Below, piece by piece: positions 46,280-56,512 of a DNA stretch of 64,000 bases; within the stretch, counting starts at the first letter, position 1; each line of letters opens with the position of its first letter. Below the pieces are notes generated by a model. That model searched no databases. It was not told where the DNA came from and worked only from the letters and a program-made list of their open reading frames with translations. This DNA comes from JAWKNZ01 sp041391425 (GTDB lineage Bacteria > Bdellovibrionota_B > Oligoflexia > Oligoflexales > JAWKNZ01). Location of the stretch: positions 177,392 to 241,391 of the forward strand of contig JAWKNZ010000007.1 of NCBI GenBank assembly GCA_041391425.1. Direction: 5' to 3'. Position numbers and translations under genes: made by a program.

Positions 46280-47667
46280 GTTTGGAGTCCTTTTCTCAAT
46301 TCTTCGGCAAGTATCCAAATATCACCTGCACCAACGGTTAAAATTGTGGTGTGTGGTGTTACTTCATTTATTATATCCGAAAAACATTCAGAAAAGTTAG
46401 AAAAGCCTTTAGCATCAATATTCGATGCTTCTTTTATTGAATTTGCAATGTAGTGGGGGTCGAAACCGCTAATTTCTTCTTCTCCAGCAGCGTAGATTGG
46501 GAGAACAAAAACTTGATCTGCTTCCGAAAAAGATTTTATGAAATGCTCAAAAAGGCTAGAAAATCTAGAATAACGGTGTGGTTGAAATATAACATACAGC
46601 CTATTTTTAGTTTGAGCTGTCTTTAATGCCGAAATTGCGGCGGCTATCTTATCGGGGTTGTGTGCATAATCATCGACCAAAAGAAAATTTGTATCTGAGA
46701 ATAAAATGTTAAGTCGGCGTTTGACCCCTGTAAAAGTCCCAAGGGCTTCGGCTGCATGAGATACATCGAGTTCTAAGCTGCGTGCTACTGTTAAGGCCGC
46801 TAGGGCATTAGAGATGTTGACTTTTCCATATGTTGGGATTCTGCATTTGATACGATCTCTTTCAATCATGGCTTCAAAATATAGGCCAGTTTCATTTTGA
46901 GAAAAATTTAGACATCGTGTATCGCATCCAAAAATAAAACCATAGCTTAGTATTGCAGCTTCAAAAGGGTGCTCATCGTCTTCTTTTAAATTTTGTACTA
47001 AGCTACGGCAAAGTGGATTATCCCATCCAATAACAAGAGAGCCGTCTTTTTTTATATTTCTAGCAAAGTTTAGAAATGCAGTTTCAACATTTTGTTGGTT
47101 TTCATAAAAATCTAAATGGTCTAAGGCAATGTTAGTAATAAGGCCAATATAAGGTTGGTACTTTAAAAATGTCCCATCAGATTCATCTGCTTCGGCCACG
47201 AAAATCTTACTGTTTCCGAGCTCAGCAGAGCTTTGATTTCTTTCAAGAATACCACCAATAGCATAGCTGGGCCCTATTCCTAATTCTTGCAACATATGTG
47301 CGATCATAGCTGATGTGGTTGTTTTCCCATGGGTACCAGAAATGACAACACTATCACTATCTTCCATTAAGAGGTATAGAAAGTCTGAGCGATGTAATAT
47401 CTGTAACCCTTTATTTTTAGCAGCAATTAATTCGGGGTTATTAGGGCTTATTGCTGATGAATACACAACATATTGAGCATCGTTTACATTGCTTTCTAGA
47501 TGGTCGTCATAAATATGGATACCAGTATTTTTTAAATTGATTTTAACCTGTGAGCTACTATGATCACTCCCACTTACGCGATAGCCTTTTTTTGCCGCTA
47601 ATATTGCCAGCGGCGACATACCTGAACCACAAATGCCTATAAAGTGAATATGCTTAGACAAAGACAT
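46261..47667 (-). CDS. murC: UDP-N-acetylmuramate--L-alanine ligase
   Basis: Adds L-Ala to UDP-MurNAc. 468 residues from ATG 47667, where the protein begins MSLSKHIHFIGICGSGMSPLA, the proper family N-terminus; the longer frame reaches into ftsW. The ATP-binding GTHGKTTTSAMIAHML, VAEADESDGTFL, DDYAHNP and HRYSR motifs are present. It overlaps ftsW by 14 bp. murG is normally between ftsW and murC but is not there, and murB and ddl, often next, are also absent. Confidence 0.95.
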   Translation of the reverse strand: MSLSKHIHFIGICGSGMSPLAILAAKKGYRVSGSDHSSSQVKINLKNTGIHIYDDHLESNVNDAQYVVYSSAISPNNPELIAAKNKGLQILHRSDFLYLLMEDSDSVVISGTHGKTTTSAMIAHMLQELGIGPSYAIGGILERNQSSAELGNSKIFVAEADESDGTFLKYQPYIGLITNIALDHLDFYENQQNVETAFLNFARNIKKDGSLVIGWDNPLCRSLVQNLKEDDEHPFEAAILSYGFIFGCDTRCLNFSQNETGLYFEAMIERDRIKCRIPTYGKVNISNALAALTVARSLELDVSHAAEALGTFTGVKRRLNILFSDTNFLLVDDYAHNPDKIAAAISALKTAQTKNRLYVIFQPHRYSRFSSLFEHFIKSFSEADQVFVLPIYAAGEEEISGFDPHYIANSIKEASNIDAKGFSNFSECFSDIINEVTPHTTILTVGAGDIWILAEELRKGLQTWQRRS

Positions 47668-48811
47668 GAGGTGAATTGGCTCCTTTAAGTGTTCCTGCGC
47701 GATCGAGACGTGCCAATATACCAATTATTGTCAAAAAGACAATGAGTGAACTAGAGCCATGACTTACAAATGGCAAGGGAATTCCTTTTGTTGGTAAGAT
47801 TCCCATAACCACACCCATGTTTAGCGCTGATTGTAGGCCTATCAGACACGTAAATCCATATCCGATAAGACTGTAAAACATATTCTTTTGTTTTGCTGCG
47901 ATTTTAAACCCAAGCCAAACAAGCAAAAAATAGAGGCCACAAACTAAAGAAACACCTAATAATCCTAACTCTTCTCCAATTACAGATAAAATAAAATCTG
48001 TATGAGCTTCAGGTAAGAAAAATAATTTTTGCCTGGACTCTCCTAGTCCGACACCAAGTAAGCCTCCATTTTGGAATCCAAGATAGCTTTGTATAATTTG
48101 AAAACCACCTCCACTTACTTCGGACCATGGATCCAAAAAACTCAATAACCTTTTTAATCTGTAAGGTGCAGCAGCAATTGCTCCAGCTAGGCCTATTAGC
48201 GCTATGAAAAAAGAACTTAATATTAACTTCTTTGATAAGCCCGAAATATAGAGCATTAAAAATGTTATTCCTCCGAGTAACACAGTCGAACCAAAGTCTG
48301 GTTGCATCATCATTAAGAAAGCAAAGCATGAAAAGATAAATATATTTGAAATAACTCCAAGTCCCATTCTTTGAACATTACATGAATACCTCGACAAATT
48401 TTTTGCTAAAAAAAGAACTAAGGCTACTTTAGCTAATTCTGATGTTTGAAAGCGCAAACCACTTACCCCCAACCATCTTGAAGCACCTCCAACTTTTAAA
48501 TATGCCCCTGGTATAAAAATTAAAGCTAGTAAAAATAGAGAAAGAACCAAACTTGGAAGGGCTAGCTTATCGATTAATTTTAACGGAATAAATTGTAGAA
48601 AAAGAATTGAGACGAATCCAACACAAGCAACAATACTTTGTTTTCTGATAAATAAATAAGGGTCTCCAAATTGCTCAGCACCTTTCATGGCAGATGCGGC
48701 ATAGATTGCTAGTAATCCTAGGCAAGTTAAAATAGCGGTAACAATAATTAACGCCATTCCGTAGGAATGATTTATCTTTTTTGCTGCTATGGTTGATTGT
48801 GTACTTTCCAT
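47654..48811 (-). CDS. ftsW: Septal peptidoglycan glycosyltransferase FtsW (SEDS)
   Basis: 385 residues with about ten membrane helices. Polymerises lipid II together with FtsI during division. SEDS signatures visible are ASRWLGVSGLRFQTSELAKVALVLFLA, QPDFGSTVLL, PEAHTDFILSVIGEELG and GILPTKGIPLPFVSHGSSSL. It works with FtsI (54368-56179) from the same cluster. It follows murD after a 132-bp gap. Confidence 0.95.
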   Translation of the reverse strand: MESTQSTIAAKKINHSYGMALIIVTAILTCLGLLAIYAASAMKGAEQFGDPYLFIRKQSIVACVGFVSILFLQFIPLKLIDKLALPSLVLSLFLLALIFIPGAYLKVGGASRWLGVSGLRFQTSELAKVALVLFLAKNLSRYSCNVQRMGLGVISNIFIFSCFAFLMMMQPDFGSTVLLGGITFLMLYISGLSKKLILSSFFIALIGLAGAIAAAPYRLKRLLSFLDPWSEVSGGGFQIIQSYLGFQNGGLLGVGLGESRQKLFFLPEAHTDFILSVIGEELGLLGVSLVCGLYFLLVWLGFKIAAKQKNMFYSLIGYGFTCLIGLQSALNMGVVMGILPTKGIPLPFVSHGSSSLIVFLTIIGILARLDRAGTLKGANSPHVFV

Positions 48812-48943
48812 TTGACGCTCCAGCTTTTTTACTGAGTGCTAATTTGATAGTATAATTGTTGCACAGACAAAGAAAAAAGTTCTACTTAAAAATTTATGTT
48901 TTGTGAAATGCTTTACTCTGTTATTTAGCCAAGTGTTTAATAT

Positions 48944-50236
48944 CTAAGATATGAAATTCGAAATTTGCTTATGAACCTGAGCGGAAAAAAAACTACCACG
49001 CTCTTCGAAGTTTTTAAATTCATCAAAACTTGCACATCCTGGAGATAATAGTAGATCTCCCTTACTAGATTTTACAATGTTTTTTAAGTCTTCACATGCT
49101 TCGGCAAGAGAGTCATATAATTGCATTTGAAAATAAGCGGAGAGTTCATTTTTTATTTGTTCTTTTGCACTACCAAAGGCGATAATTTTTTCTATTTTGT
49201 GCTTATAAGGTAAAAGATCACAAAATTCGTTGCCTTTGCTTTCACCCCCAAGGAAAAGACAGACGGGTTTATGCTGGCTATTTAATGCGACTAGAGTTGA
49301 TTCTATATTTGTTGCTTTACTATCATTTATAAAGCATCTTGTTTTGTATTTGGCAATAACTTCAAGGCGATGAGGTAAACCTCTGAAATTTTTTAATGCA
49401 TTAATGCAAGTACTTATAGGTGCCCCTGTTAAGGCATGACAAGCATTAACTGCAACATATGCATTTGCGAGGTTGTGCGCTCCTTGCATATTAGTGGTTG
49501 TCTCGTTGATTTTAAGTTTTTTCCAATTTTCTTTTTCTATAATTACCGTATTATTGGGGGTGCTTAGTCCGAGATTGTTAGCATATGTTAAAACTGATGG
49601 CGTTATCATGGCTTGACCGCTAGCCTTTAACCAAGAAAAGATTTTCCACTTAGCTAGAAAATATTGATCTAGAGTTTTATGACGGGCTAAATGATCGCTA
49701 GAAAAACTGCAAATACACGCAAAGTCGTTCGGTAAAGAACTTATATGTTCTAGCTGATAAGATGATAACTCTAATACTAAAATTCCTTTAAGTTTACCCT
49801 CCAAGGCTAAACTGCTCGGAGTTATACCTATATTGCCACAGAGGCTATTTTCTATTTCTAAAACATTAAATATATGATGAATCATTGATACTGTTGTTGA
49901 TTTACCATTCGTTCCTGTAATTGCGATTATTGGACCTGTAAAATTTTCTAATGCTAATTCTATTTCAGCAATAATCGGTATATTTAAAGCTTTGGCACTT
50001 TTTACTATTGAAAGGCTTAGGGGAACTCCAGGACTTAATATTACCTTATCTATTGGTATTTTATTAAAGTCAAATTCTTCTTGTAAAAAAAAACTAATTT
50101 GATTGTTTTGACAAAAGCCCAGTGATTCTTCTTTTAAAGGTTTTGCATCAACCAAAATGACATTATTTTTTCTTTGTTTTAACAATCTTGCAGCATCAAG
50201 ACCGGAAATGCCGCCTCCAATGACTAAATAATTCAT
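48944..50236 (-). CDS. murD: UDP-N-acetylmuramoylalanine--D-glutamate ligase
   Basis: Adds D-Glu to UDP-MurNAc-L-Ala. 430 residues. Rossmann-like N-domain (YLVIGGGISGLDAARLL), ATP-binding AITGTNGKSTTVSM, LELSSYQLEH, the NDSKATN motif and LLSPGCASFDEFKNFEERG near the C-terminus are all family motifs. Between mraY and ftsW. Confidence 0.95.
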   Translation of the reverse strand: MNYLVIGGGISGLDAARLLKQRKNNVILVDAKPLKEESLGFCQNNQISFFLQEEFDFNKIPIDKVILSPGVPLSLSIVKSAKALNIPIIAEIELALENFTGPIIAITGTNGKSTTVSMIHHIFNVLEIENSLCGNIGITPSSLALEGKLKGILVLELSSYQLEHISSLPNDFACICSFSSDHLARHKTLDQYFLAKWKIFSWLKASGQAMITPSVLTYANNLGLSTPNNTVIIEKENWKKLKINETTTNMQGAHNLANAYVAVNACHALTGAPISTCINALKNFRGLPHRLEVIAKYKTRCFINDSKATNIESTLVALNSQHKPVCLFLGGESKGNEFCDLLPYKHKIEKIIAFGSAKEQIKNELSAYFQMQLYDSLAEACEDLKNIVKSSKGDLLLSPGCASFDEFKNFEERGSFFSAQVHKQISNFIS

Positions 50237-50264
50237 AGATTGATACCAGCAATGGCGTTAGGTT

Positions 50265-51320
50265 TTATCTTAACTTTAAACTTAAAAGTCCTATCATAGC
50301 TAAAACAACCGAGATAATCCAAAAGCGCACAATTACTTTTGGTTCCGGCCACCCCTTGAGCTCAAAATGGTGATGGATGGGTGCCATTTTAAAAACTCGA
50401 TTTCCTGTAAGCTTAAATGAAACAACCTGAGTGATAACACTTGCTGCTTCTAAAACAAAAACTCCTCCAATAATAATTAAAAGGATTTCATGTCTGGTAA
50501 GAACGGCAAGGGTGCCCAGCGCACCCCCTAGAGGTAATGAGCCGACATCACCCATAAAGACTTGCGCTGGATAAGAGTTATACCATAAAAATCCCATACC
50601 TGCGCCAATGATGCACATACTAAAAATGGTTAATTCTCCCGAACCCTTTACAAACGGATAGTTTAAATACTGACTAAATTCAAAATGTCCAGTTATGTAT
50701 GCTAATACGGTAAAACATCCAGCTGCAATCATTACTGGCCCGATGGCTAAACCATCCAAACCATCTGTTAGATTCACAGCATTTGAGGCGCCAACAATAA
50801 CTAATATGCTAAAAGGAATGTAAAAAATTCCAAGGGGAACACTTACATCTTTCATAAATGGTATTGCGATACTTTGGACTGTCTCACCGCTATAATAGTG
50901 GATAGTGCAGATGATACCTGCTATGAGAGTTTGCCAAAAAAGCTTTTTCTTACCTGAAACACCTTTGGTATTTTTTTTAGAAATTTTACTATAATCGTCA
51001 AAAAAGCCTAAAATGCCATATCCGGTAAATATAATTAATGTATACCATAAATATCGATTACTGAGATCCATCCAAAGTAAGCATGGAAATACGACTGAAA
51101 ATATAATTAATCCTCCACCCATAGTGGGTGTGCCAGCCTTAGAAAAATGACTTTCTGGTCCATCATTACGTACTACCTGGCCAAGTTGTCTATTTTTTAA
51201 TTTCTTAATAAACCAAGGAGAAAATAAAAAACTTATAAAAAGTGCAGTTAGTAAGCCAATACCAGCGCGAAATGTAATATATTTTACGACGTTTAAGGCG
51301 CTGAATTGATCAGCAAACAT
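50265..51320 (-). CDS. mraY: Phospho-N-acetylmuramoyl-pentapeptide transferase
   Basis: Makes lipid I by transferring the MurNAc-pentapeptide phosphate to undecaprenyl phosphate. 351 residues from ATG 51320 (a TTG seven codons earlier is also open). About ten membrane helices, with GTPTMGGGLIIF, DDYSK, SNAVNLTDGLDGLA, GDVGSLPLGG and HHHFELKGWPEPKV signatures at the catalytic cytoplasmic loops. Directly after murF. Confidence 0.97.
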   Translation of the reverse strand: MFADQFSALNVVKYITFRAGIGLLTALFISFLFSPWFIKKLKNRQLGQVVRNDGPESHFSKAGTPTMGGGLIIFSVVFPCLLWMDLSNRYLWYTLIIFTGYGILGFFDDYSKISKKNTKGVSGKKKLFWQTLIAGIICTIHYYSGETVQSIAIPFMKDVSVPLGIFYIPFSILVIVGASNAVNLTDGLDGLAIGPVMIAAGCFTVLAYITGHFEFSQYLNYPFVKGSGELTIFSMCIIGAGMGFLWYNSYPAQVFMGDVGSLPLGGALGTLAVLTRHEILLIIIGGVFVLEAASVITQVVSFKLTGNRVFKMAPIHHHFELKGWPEPKVIVRFWIISVVLAMIGLLSLKLR

Positions 51321-51341
51321 ATATAGAATATAGTATAACAA

Positions 51342-52757
51342 TTATATTGATCCTTCCGTTTTTAAGTATTCAGTAAATTTATAAAATCTCATGCTATTAG
51401 AGGCTTTCATATAAAGTATCTCAATATCCTTTATGAGACTTTTAAAATCATTTAACGCACTTTCAACATTTTCAAACCAAAGGCAACTTTCTTTGGGTAA
51501 CCCTGTTGAAATAGCTCCTTTTAGTGTTTCTTTCATTTGTGGGCCGATGCCTAATAAATATTTAATTTCATTTAGTTTATTGCAATGTGCTCCAATTTCA
51601 AAATGTTTTTGTAAAGATTTAGGCCCAAGCTCTAGCATGTCACCTAATACGAGCATTTTAGAATTAGAAGGAAAACTTTTTTGCAAAGAATTTAGGCCTG
51701 CAGACATGCTTTCTGGGCTAGCATTATAGGTATCATCGATGTAGATATAATTTGAATTTCTGTAAATTTTATATCTGCCATTAACTCCTGTGAAATTCTC
51801 TAAGCTTTTGGCTAGTTGCACCAGCGGTATCCCGGCTGCTAAGGCTAAACTACAAGCTGCTGCAATGTTTATTGGGTATGAAACATGTGATGATCCAATT
51901 GTTAGTTTCTGCTGCCTCCCAAAAAAATTCATATTTAAGTCCATCTTACCATCTGAAAGCCACTTTTCATCGCATACCCTTACATCTGCATGTGATTCAA
52001 AGCCAAAGCTGGTTACTCTTTTTTCACATTCCTCAGCTCCTTGGAGAATTTTAGGATCATCTGAAAAGGCTATCAGGTGCGCATTAGGTGGTGAATAGCG
52101 AAATATTTCCAATTTTGTATTTCGAAGAATTTCTTTGCTGCCAAATTCGCCAAGATGGGCTGTGCCTGCATTGAGTAAAGCGACAATATGGGGAGAGGCA
52201 AGCTCACATAAAAAGCGGATATCTCCTTGGTGGCGAGCACCAAATTCTAAAATACAGTATTTATGCTCAGCTTTAAGGCTTAATAAGCTTAAAGGAACAC
52301 CAACTTCGTTGTTAAAGTTCTTAATGGAACAATTGATTGTAGAGTGGTCAACGGTTTCTTTCAAAATAGCCCAGAGCATCTCTTTAACTGTAGTTTTACC
52401 CACAGACCCAGTAATGGCAAATACAGTAAGATCCTTATGGTGTAGCCTCCAATGTTTGGCTATGGCTTGTAAGGTTGAAAGACAACAGTCAACCTCAACT
52501 CCGTATTTAAGAAGATTCTTTGGCACTAATTCTTTGCGATTTGACTGGTAAAAAAAACCATTGCCAGTTTTTTTAAATGCATCCTGGATAAAATTATGAC
52601 CGTCAAAGTTTTCACCAATGATTGGACAAAACCAATCACCTTTTTGTAAATGACGGCTATCAATCTTAATTATTGTTGGTTGTGGGAGGTGGTCTATCTT
52701 GTTGAAAGATAACAAATGTTGGTTTATCCAATCGCCATATATTAGAGAATCGCCCAT
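51342..52757 (-). CDS. murF: UDP-N-acetylmuramoyl-tripeptide--D-alanyl-D-alanine ligase
   Basis: Adds D-Ala-D-Ala to the UDP-MurNAc-tripeptide. 471 residues. ATP-binding AITGSVGKTTVKEML, LEFGARHQGDI (MurF-type GA-GEI), YIDDTYNASPESM and LGDMLELG motifs are all present. An unusual long N-terminus (about 30 residues before the first family motif) is tolerable. Located between murE and mraY; ddl, which makes its substrate, is not in the cluster. Confidence 0.95.
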   Translation of the reverse strand: MGDSLIYGDWINQHLLSFNKIDHLPQPTIIKIDSRHLQKGDWFCPIIGENFDGHNFIQDAFKKTGNGFFYQSNRKELVPKNLLKYGVEVDCCLSTLQAIAKHWRLHHKDLTVFAITGSVGKTTVKEMLWAILKETVDHSTINCSIKNFNNEVGVPLSLLSLKAEHKYCILEFGARHQGDIRFLCELASPHIVALLNAGTAHLGEFGSKEILRNTKLEIFRYSPPNAHLIAFSDDPKILQGAEECEKRVTSFGFESHADVRVCDEKWLSDGKMDLNMNFFGRQQKLTIGSSHVSYPINIAAACSLALAAGIPLVQLAKSLENFTGVNGRYKIYRNSNYIYIDDTYNASPESMSAGLNSLQKSFPSNSKMLVLGDMLELGPKSLQKHFEIGAHCNKLNEIKYLLGIGPQMKETLKGAISTGLPKESCLWFENVESALNDFKSLIKDIEILYMKASNSMRFYKFTEYLKTEGSI

Positions 52758-52815
52758 TTTTTGCCCACCTTCTTTTTCTTAAGTATACCCTTTGGTAACA
52801 CCAATCCAAAATTTT

Positions 52816-54393
52816 TTATTGAAGGTATTTCATGGCGATAGCGTGATCATCAAAATTATAAGTAGTATTACCTATGATTTGATAGCTTTCATGCCCCTTT
52901 CCTGCAAGTACAACAGTATCGCCAACTTTAGCGTGCAAGATTGCGTATGAGATTGCTTTTTCGCGGTCTGGTTCAACTAAGATTTTCTCAGGATTTTTAA
53001 AACCTCTCATGATTTGTTCTATGATCTCTTGCGGAGATTCATTTCTTGGATTGTCGTTAGTGATGATAACATGATCTGCAAAGCCTTCAGCAATTTCGGC
53101 CATGATTGGACGCTTACCTTTGTCTCTATCACCCCCACAGCCAAATACTACCCAAATGGTACCTGTGGATGCCTCTTTAACTGTCTCTAATAGTTTTTGT
53201 AACGCATTAGGAGTATGCGCATAGTCTACAATAACTGCTGGTTTATTAGAATTTTCGGTAGGCGCTTTTAAAATATTCATCCGACCAGGCACTTGTTTTA
53301 AGTCAAGCCAATCTTCTATTTTTATTGCACTTAGATTATAGTTAAAATAAGAGTATGCCAGCAAAAATGCAGCTGTGAAGTTCTCCACATTATGCCTTGC
53401 TAAATAAGGTATGGAGCCTTGAATTTCTTGGTTTACAATATGTATTTTAATTTGAGTATGGGTTGAAAAGTGCTTGATGATGTCTACATTGATCGGCTCT
53501 GTAATATTATTTTCCGATAACGATTTATCTTCAGTGTTCTCTGTGATTCCATAACTGTAGAAATATTTAGATGATGTCTTAATATTAAATTGTGAAAAGA
53601 GATCTTTATGAATAATTGAGACACTATTTTCGTTTAGGTAATTTGTAAAAAAAGAAGCCTTTGTTTGAAAATATTCTTCCATTGTTTTGTGATAGTCTAA
53701 ATGATCACGAGAAAAACTAGTAAAAACTCCGCCATTAAATCGTATAGGAAGTAACTTTGATTGAGCTATAGCATGAGAAGAAACTTCCATAATAACCGTA
53801 GAGATATTTTTATCTCTAGCTAGAGCTAACAACTCATATAAGATATCTGGATCTGGGGTCGTATGATTACTTTCAGTAAAATCGTCACCAAAGTAAATTC
53901 CAACTGTACCAATGGATAAACAAGTAATGTTGTTTATCCTCATAAGTTCTTTAAACATCCAAGTAACTGTAGTTTTGCCGTTTGTTCCTGTAACTCCAAA
54001 GATATTTAAACTTTTTTCTGGACTCCCAAATTGTAATGACGATAATACTGACCAGGCCCCTCGTCCATCTTTGACTTTGATCCAGTTTATATTTGAAAAT
54101 AAATCTGGATTTTCTATTGAAGGTAGCCGGCTTTCATCCTCTAAAATAATCAACTTCACCTTTTTTTTTGCGGCTTCGGCAAGGTAATCATGTCCATCCG
54201 TTGTTAAGCCTTTGTATGCTATAAAAATAGAATTTTCAGATATTTTTCTCGAGTCAGTGGTAATCGAAGAAAATTCTTCTTTTTCGCCTTTAGTATGTAA
54301 TTGGTAGGTATCTGATTCCAGGAGGTTAAATTTTTTCAAATGATTAAAGCATGAATTAAAGCTGAGGTTAAATTTTTTTGGGCGCTGATTCAT
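52816..54393 (-). CDS. murE: UDP-N-acetylmuramoyl-tripeptide synthetase MurE (meso-DAP type)
   Basis: Adds the third amino acid to the stem peptide. 525 residues. The ATP-binding site is GVTGTNGKTTVTWM; FTSFSRDHLDYHKTMEEYFQTKASFF follows; and the specificity motif reads TNDNPRNESP, the DNPR form that selects meso-diaminopimelate rather than lysine. It overlaps ftsI by 26 bp, and AGG lies 8 nt before the ATG. Confidence 0.95.
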   Translation of the reverse strand: MNQRPKKFNLSFNSCFNHLKKFNLLESDTYQLHTKGEKEEFSSITTDSRKISENSIFIAYKGLTTDGHDYLAEAAKKKVKLIILEDESRLPSIENPDLFSNINWIKVKDGRGAWSVLSSLQFGSPEKSLNIFGVTGTNGKTTVTWMFKELMRINNITCLSIGTVGIYFGDDFTESNHTTPDPDILYELLALARDKNISTVIMEVSSHAIAQSKLLPIRFNGGVFTSFSRDHLDYHKTMEEYFQTKASFFTNYLNENSVSIIHKDLFSQFNIKTSSKYFYSYGITENTEDKSLSENNITEPINVDIIKHFSTHTQIKIHIVNQEIQGSIPYLARHNVENFTAAFLLAYSYFNYNLSAIKIEDWLDLKQVPGRMNILKAPTENSNKPAVIVDYAHTPNALQKLLETVKEASTGTIWVVFGCGGDRDKGKRPIMAEIAEGFADHVIITNDNPRNESPQEIIEQIMRGFKNPEKILVEPDREKAISYAILHAKVGDTVVLAGKGHESYQIIGNTTYNFDDHAIAMKYLQ

Positions 54394-56179
54394 TGTTGTT
54401 ACCTGTCGAAATTCTAAAATTGTCTTTCTTATCAGGAGCTACATTTAAATATTTAAGCGTCTGGGACACAATTTGTGAAAAAGCTGGGGCAGCCCATAAG
54501 CCGCCATAATATGGCTTCTTTCTTGGCTCATCGATTGCAACGTACACGACTATATGAGGGTCGTCAACTGGCGCAAATCCTGCAAAACTAGCTATTCTCT
54601 TATCATGTGAATACCCACCTAACTTAGGGTCTACTTTTTCGGCAGTGCCTGTTTTTCCGCCTGTTGTATAATCATCACTTGCTGCTTTTTTTGCTGTGCC
54701 CTCGATAACAACGCGCTCAAGAACCTTTCGCATTTTTTTGGCAATAATCGGGTCGAGCAGTTGTATGCTCCTCTTATTAGTGCCTGTAGAGATGACGTTG
54801 TTTTTTTCCGATTCTACTCGCTCAAGTAAATAAGGATCAACTAGACTTCCTCCATTTGCAAGGGCGCTATATGCTCTAACGATTTCTAATCCATTGACTA
54901 AATGTCCTTGTCCAAATGAAATAGTGGCTAGTCGGATAGGACGCCAATTTTTCCAGGATGATAAGCGTCCATGTGCTTCGCCCATTAGGCCAAGTAAATT
55001 TTTTACAGGAGAGAAGCCAAATTGAGCTAGCGAGTCATATAAACCTTTGTTTCCTAACTTTTGTGCTATCTTAACTGTGCAAATATTGCTGGAGTGGATG
55101 ATAATTTCTTCAGTTGTTAATGACTCTTTAGGATGATCATCATGGATATAGTTATGCCTGTCTATTTTATAACGGCCATTTTTCTCGCAGTTATGAATGG
55201 AATCAAAATTTGTTATTTTTTTTTGAATTGCTGAGGCAATTACGAATGGTTTCATAACGGAACCAGGCTCAAAAAGATTTGCAATAGCTTGATTTTTTGT
55301 CTTATTTAAGTTTAATCCATCAACGTTGTTTGGATTAAAAGTAGGGTAGTTTGCTATTGCTAGAATTTTTCCTGCATATGGATCAGATACTACTGCAAAT
55401 CCACCTTTTGCTTGTGCGTTGGCAACGGCTTGTTTGAGTGCTTCTTCAGTGATGTCTTGAATAGCTTGATCTATCGTTAGGTGGATATTATTACCAGCTT
55501 GCTGAGGTACTGCTGCACTTGAATTTAGAAAGATAGGGCGCCCACGCGCATCTTTACTTAATAATAGCTTGTTTTCTTCACCGCTAAGAAAAGAATTATA
55601 TTTAGCTTCGATTCCAAGTAGGCCTTTATTGTCTATTCCTACATACCCTATAAGGTTTGCAGCGTTGCTACCACCTGGATAAAATCTGGCCGGCTCAATA
55701 AATTGGTGTAATCCTTGAATGTCCATTGATTGTATACGTTTAGCTGTTTTGTGGGGGACCTTACGTTTTAGCCATGCAAAATAGCTATCTCTCGACATAA
55801 TTTTTTCAAGATCTTTGTTGCTAATATTAAGTAATTTCGACAAGATGTGTTTTTCGCTATTTGTTGGTGAAAATACTTTAGGATTAATCGCCAATGAAGG
55901 TGTTCTAATGCTTATGGCCATTGGAATATTGCGGCGATCGAAGATTGTTCCTCGATAAGGAGCTAAGTCAATTGATTCTTGATATTGACGTTGGGCAATA
56001 TGCTTCAGCATGATCTTGCCTGCTGGGAACAGATGAATCATTGTGGCTCGAGCAGCTAAAACTAAAAATGAAATATAAAATAGGCCAACGACAATTTTAA
56101 ATCTAGAAGCATCTAATTGCCCTGGTCTTAATTTTTTCACATTACTTTTTTCGAAAAATTTAATAAATTTTTTTATCAA
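54368..56179 (-). CDS. ftsI: Septal peptidoglycan transpeptidase FtsI (PBP3)
   Basis: 603 residues: a short cytoplasmic tail, one membrane helix (KIVVGLFYISFLVLAARATMIHLF), a PBP dimerisation domain beginning DLAPYRGTIFDRRNIPMA, and a transpeptidase domain with the nucleophile Ser in FEPGSVMKPFV (SxxK), SSN in IIHSSNICT and KTGTAEKVD. Cross-links septal peptidoglycan. Works with FtsW in the same cluster. Confidence 0.96.
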   Translation of the reverse strand: MIKKFIKFFEKSNVKKLRPGQLDASRFKIVVGLFYISFLVLAARATMIHLFPAGKIMLKHIAQRQYQESIDLAPYRGTIFDRRNIPMAISIRTPSLAINPKVFSPTNSEKHILSKLLNISNKDLEKIMSRDSYFAWLKRKVPHKTAKRIQSMDIQGLHQFIEPARFYPGGSNAANLIGYVGIDNKGLLGIEAKYNSFLSGEENKLLLSKDARGRPIFLNSSAAVPQQAGNNIHLTIDQAIQDITEEALKQAVANAQAKGGFAVVSDPYAGKILAIANYPTFNPNNVDGLNLNKTKNQAIANLFEPGSVMKPFVIASAIQKKITNFDSIHNCEKNGRYKIDRHNYIHDDHPKESLTTEEIIIHSSNICTVKIAQKLGNKGLYDSLAQFGFSPVKNLLGLMGEAHGRLSSWKNWRPIRLATISFGQGHLVNGLEIVRAYSALANGGSLVDPYLLERVESEKNNVISTGTNKRSIQLLDPIIAKKMRKVLERVVIEGTAKKAASDDYTTGGKTGTAEKVDPKLGGYSHDKRIASFAGFAPVDDPHIVVYVAIDEPRKKPYYGGLWAAPAFSQIVSQTLKYLNVAPDKKDNFRISTGNNNESAPKKI

Positions 56180-56215
56180 AGATAACTCATGTTCTGAAAT
56201 ATATTAATGAATCGT

Positions 56216-56491
56216 CTATTTTCGTGCAAAAGTATTACGACTATTTGTAAGATCGTCTTTTTGATTTGATGCAAGTAATAAGTGAGTTTTAGTCGTAAGC
56301 TTAGCCAATTCCATTTTAAGTAAGCTTCTTTGTTGCAAAAGTTCAATTTCCTGCGCTTTGAGCCGCCCAAGATCATATCCAATTATAGTATTTTGAACTC
56401 TTATATGAATTCTCAATCCCGCAAATAAAAACAAAGATAAAAACACGGCACCAACTAGTAGTTTTCTTTTTGATATTCGTAAGTTAATCAT
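56216..56491 (-). CDS. ftsL: Cell division protein FtsL-like
   Basis: 91 residues. A basic N-terminus, one membrane helix (LLVGAVFLSLFLFAGLRIHI) and then a short heptad coiled coil (IIGYDLGRLKAQEIELLQQRSLLKMELAKLTT), which is the FtsL pattern. FtsL bridges FtsQ/FtsB with FtsI/FtsW. Sequence conservation is low, so the assignment rests on size, topology and the rsmH-ftsL-ftsI order. The overlapping minus-strand frame at 56176-56382 is a shadow. Confidence 0.85.
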   Translation of the reverse strand: MINLRISKRKLLVGAVFLSLFLFAGLRIHIRVQNTIIGYDLGRLKAQEIELLQQRSLLKMELAKLTTKTHLLLASNQKDDLTNSRNTFARK

Positions 56492-56512
56492 TTTAGTTCC
56501 CTTTATTGATTT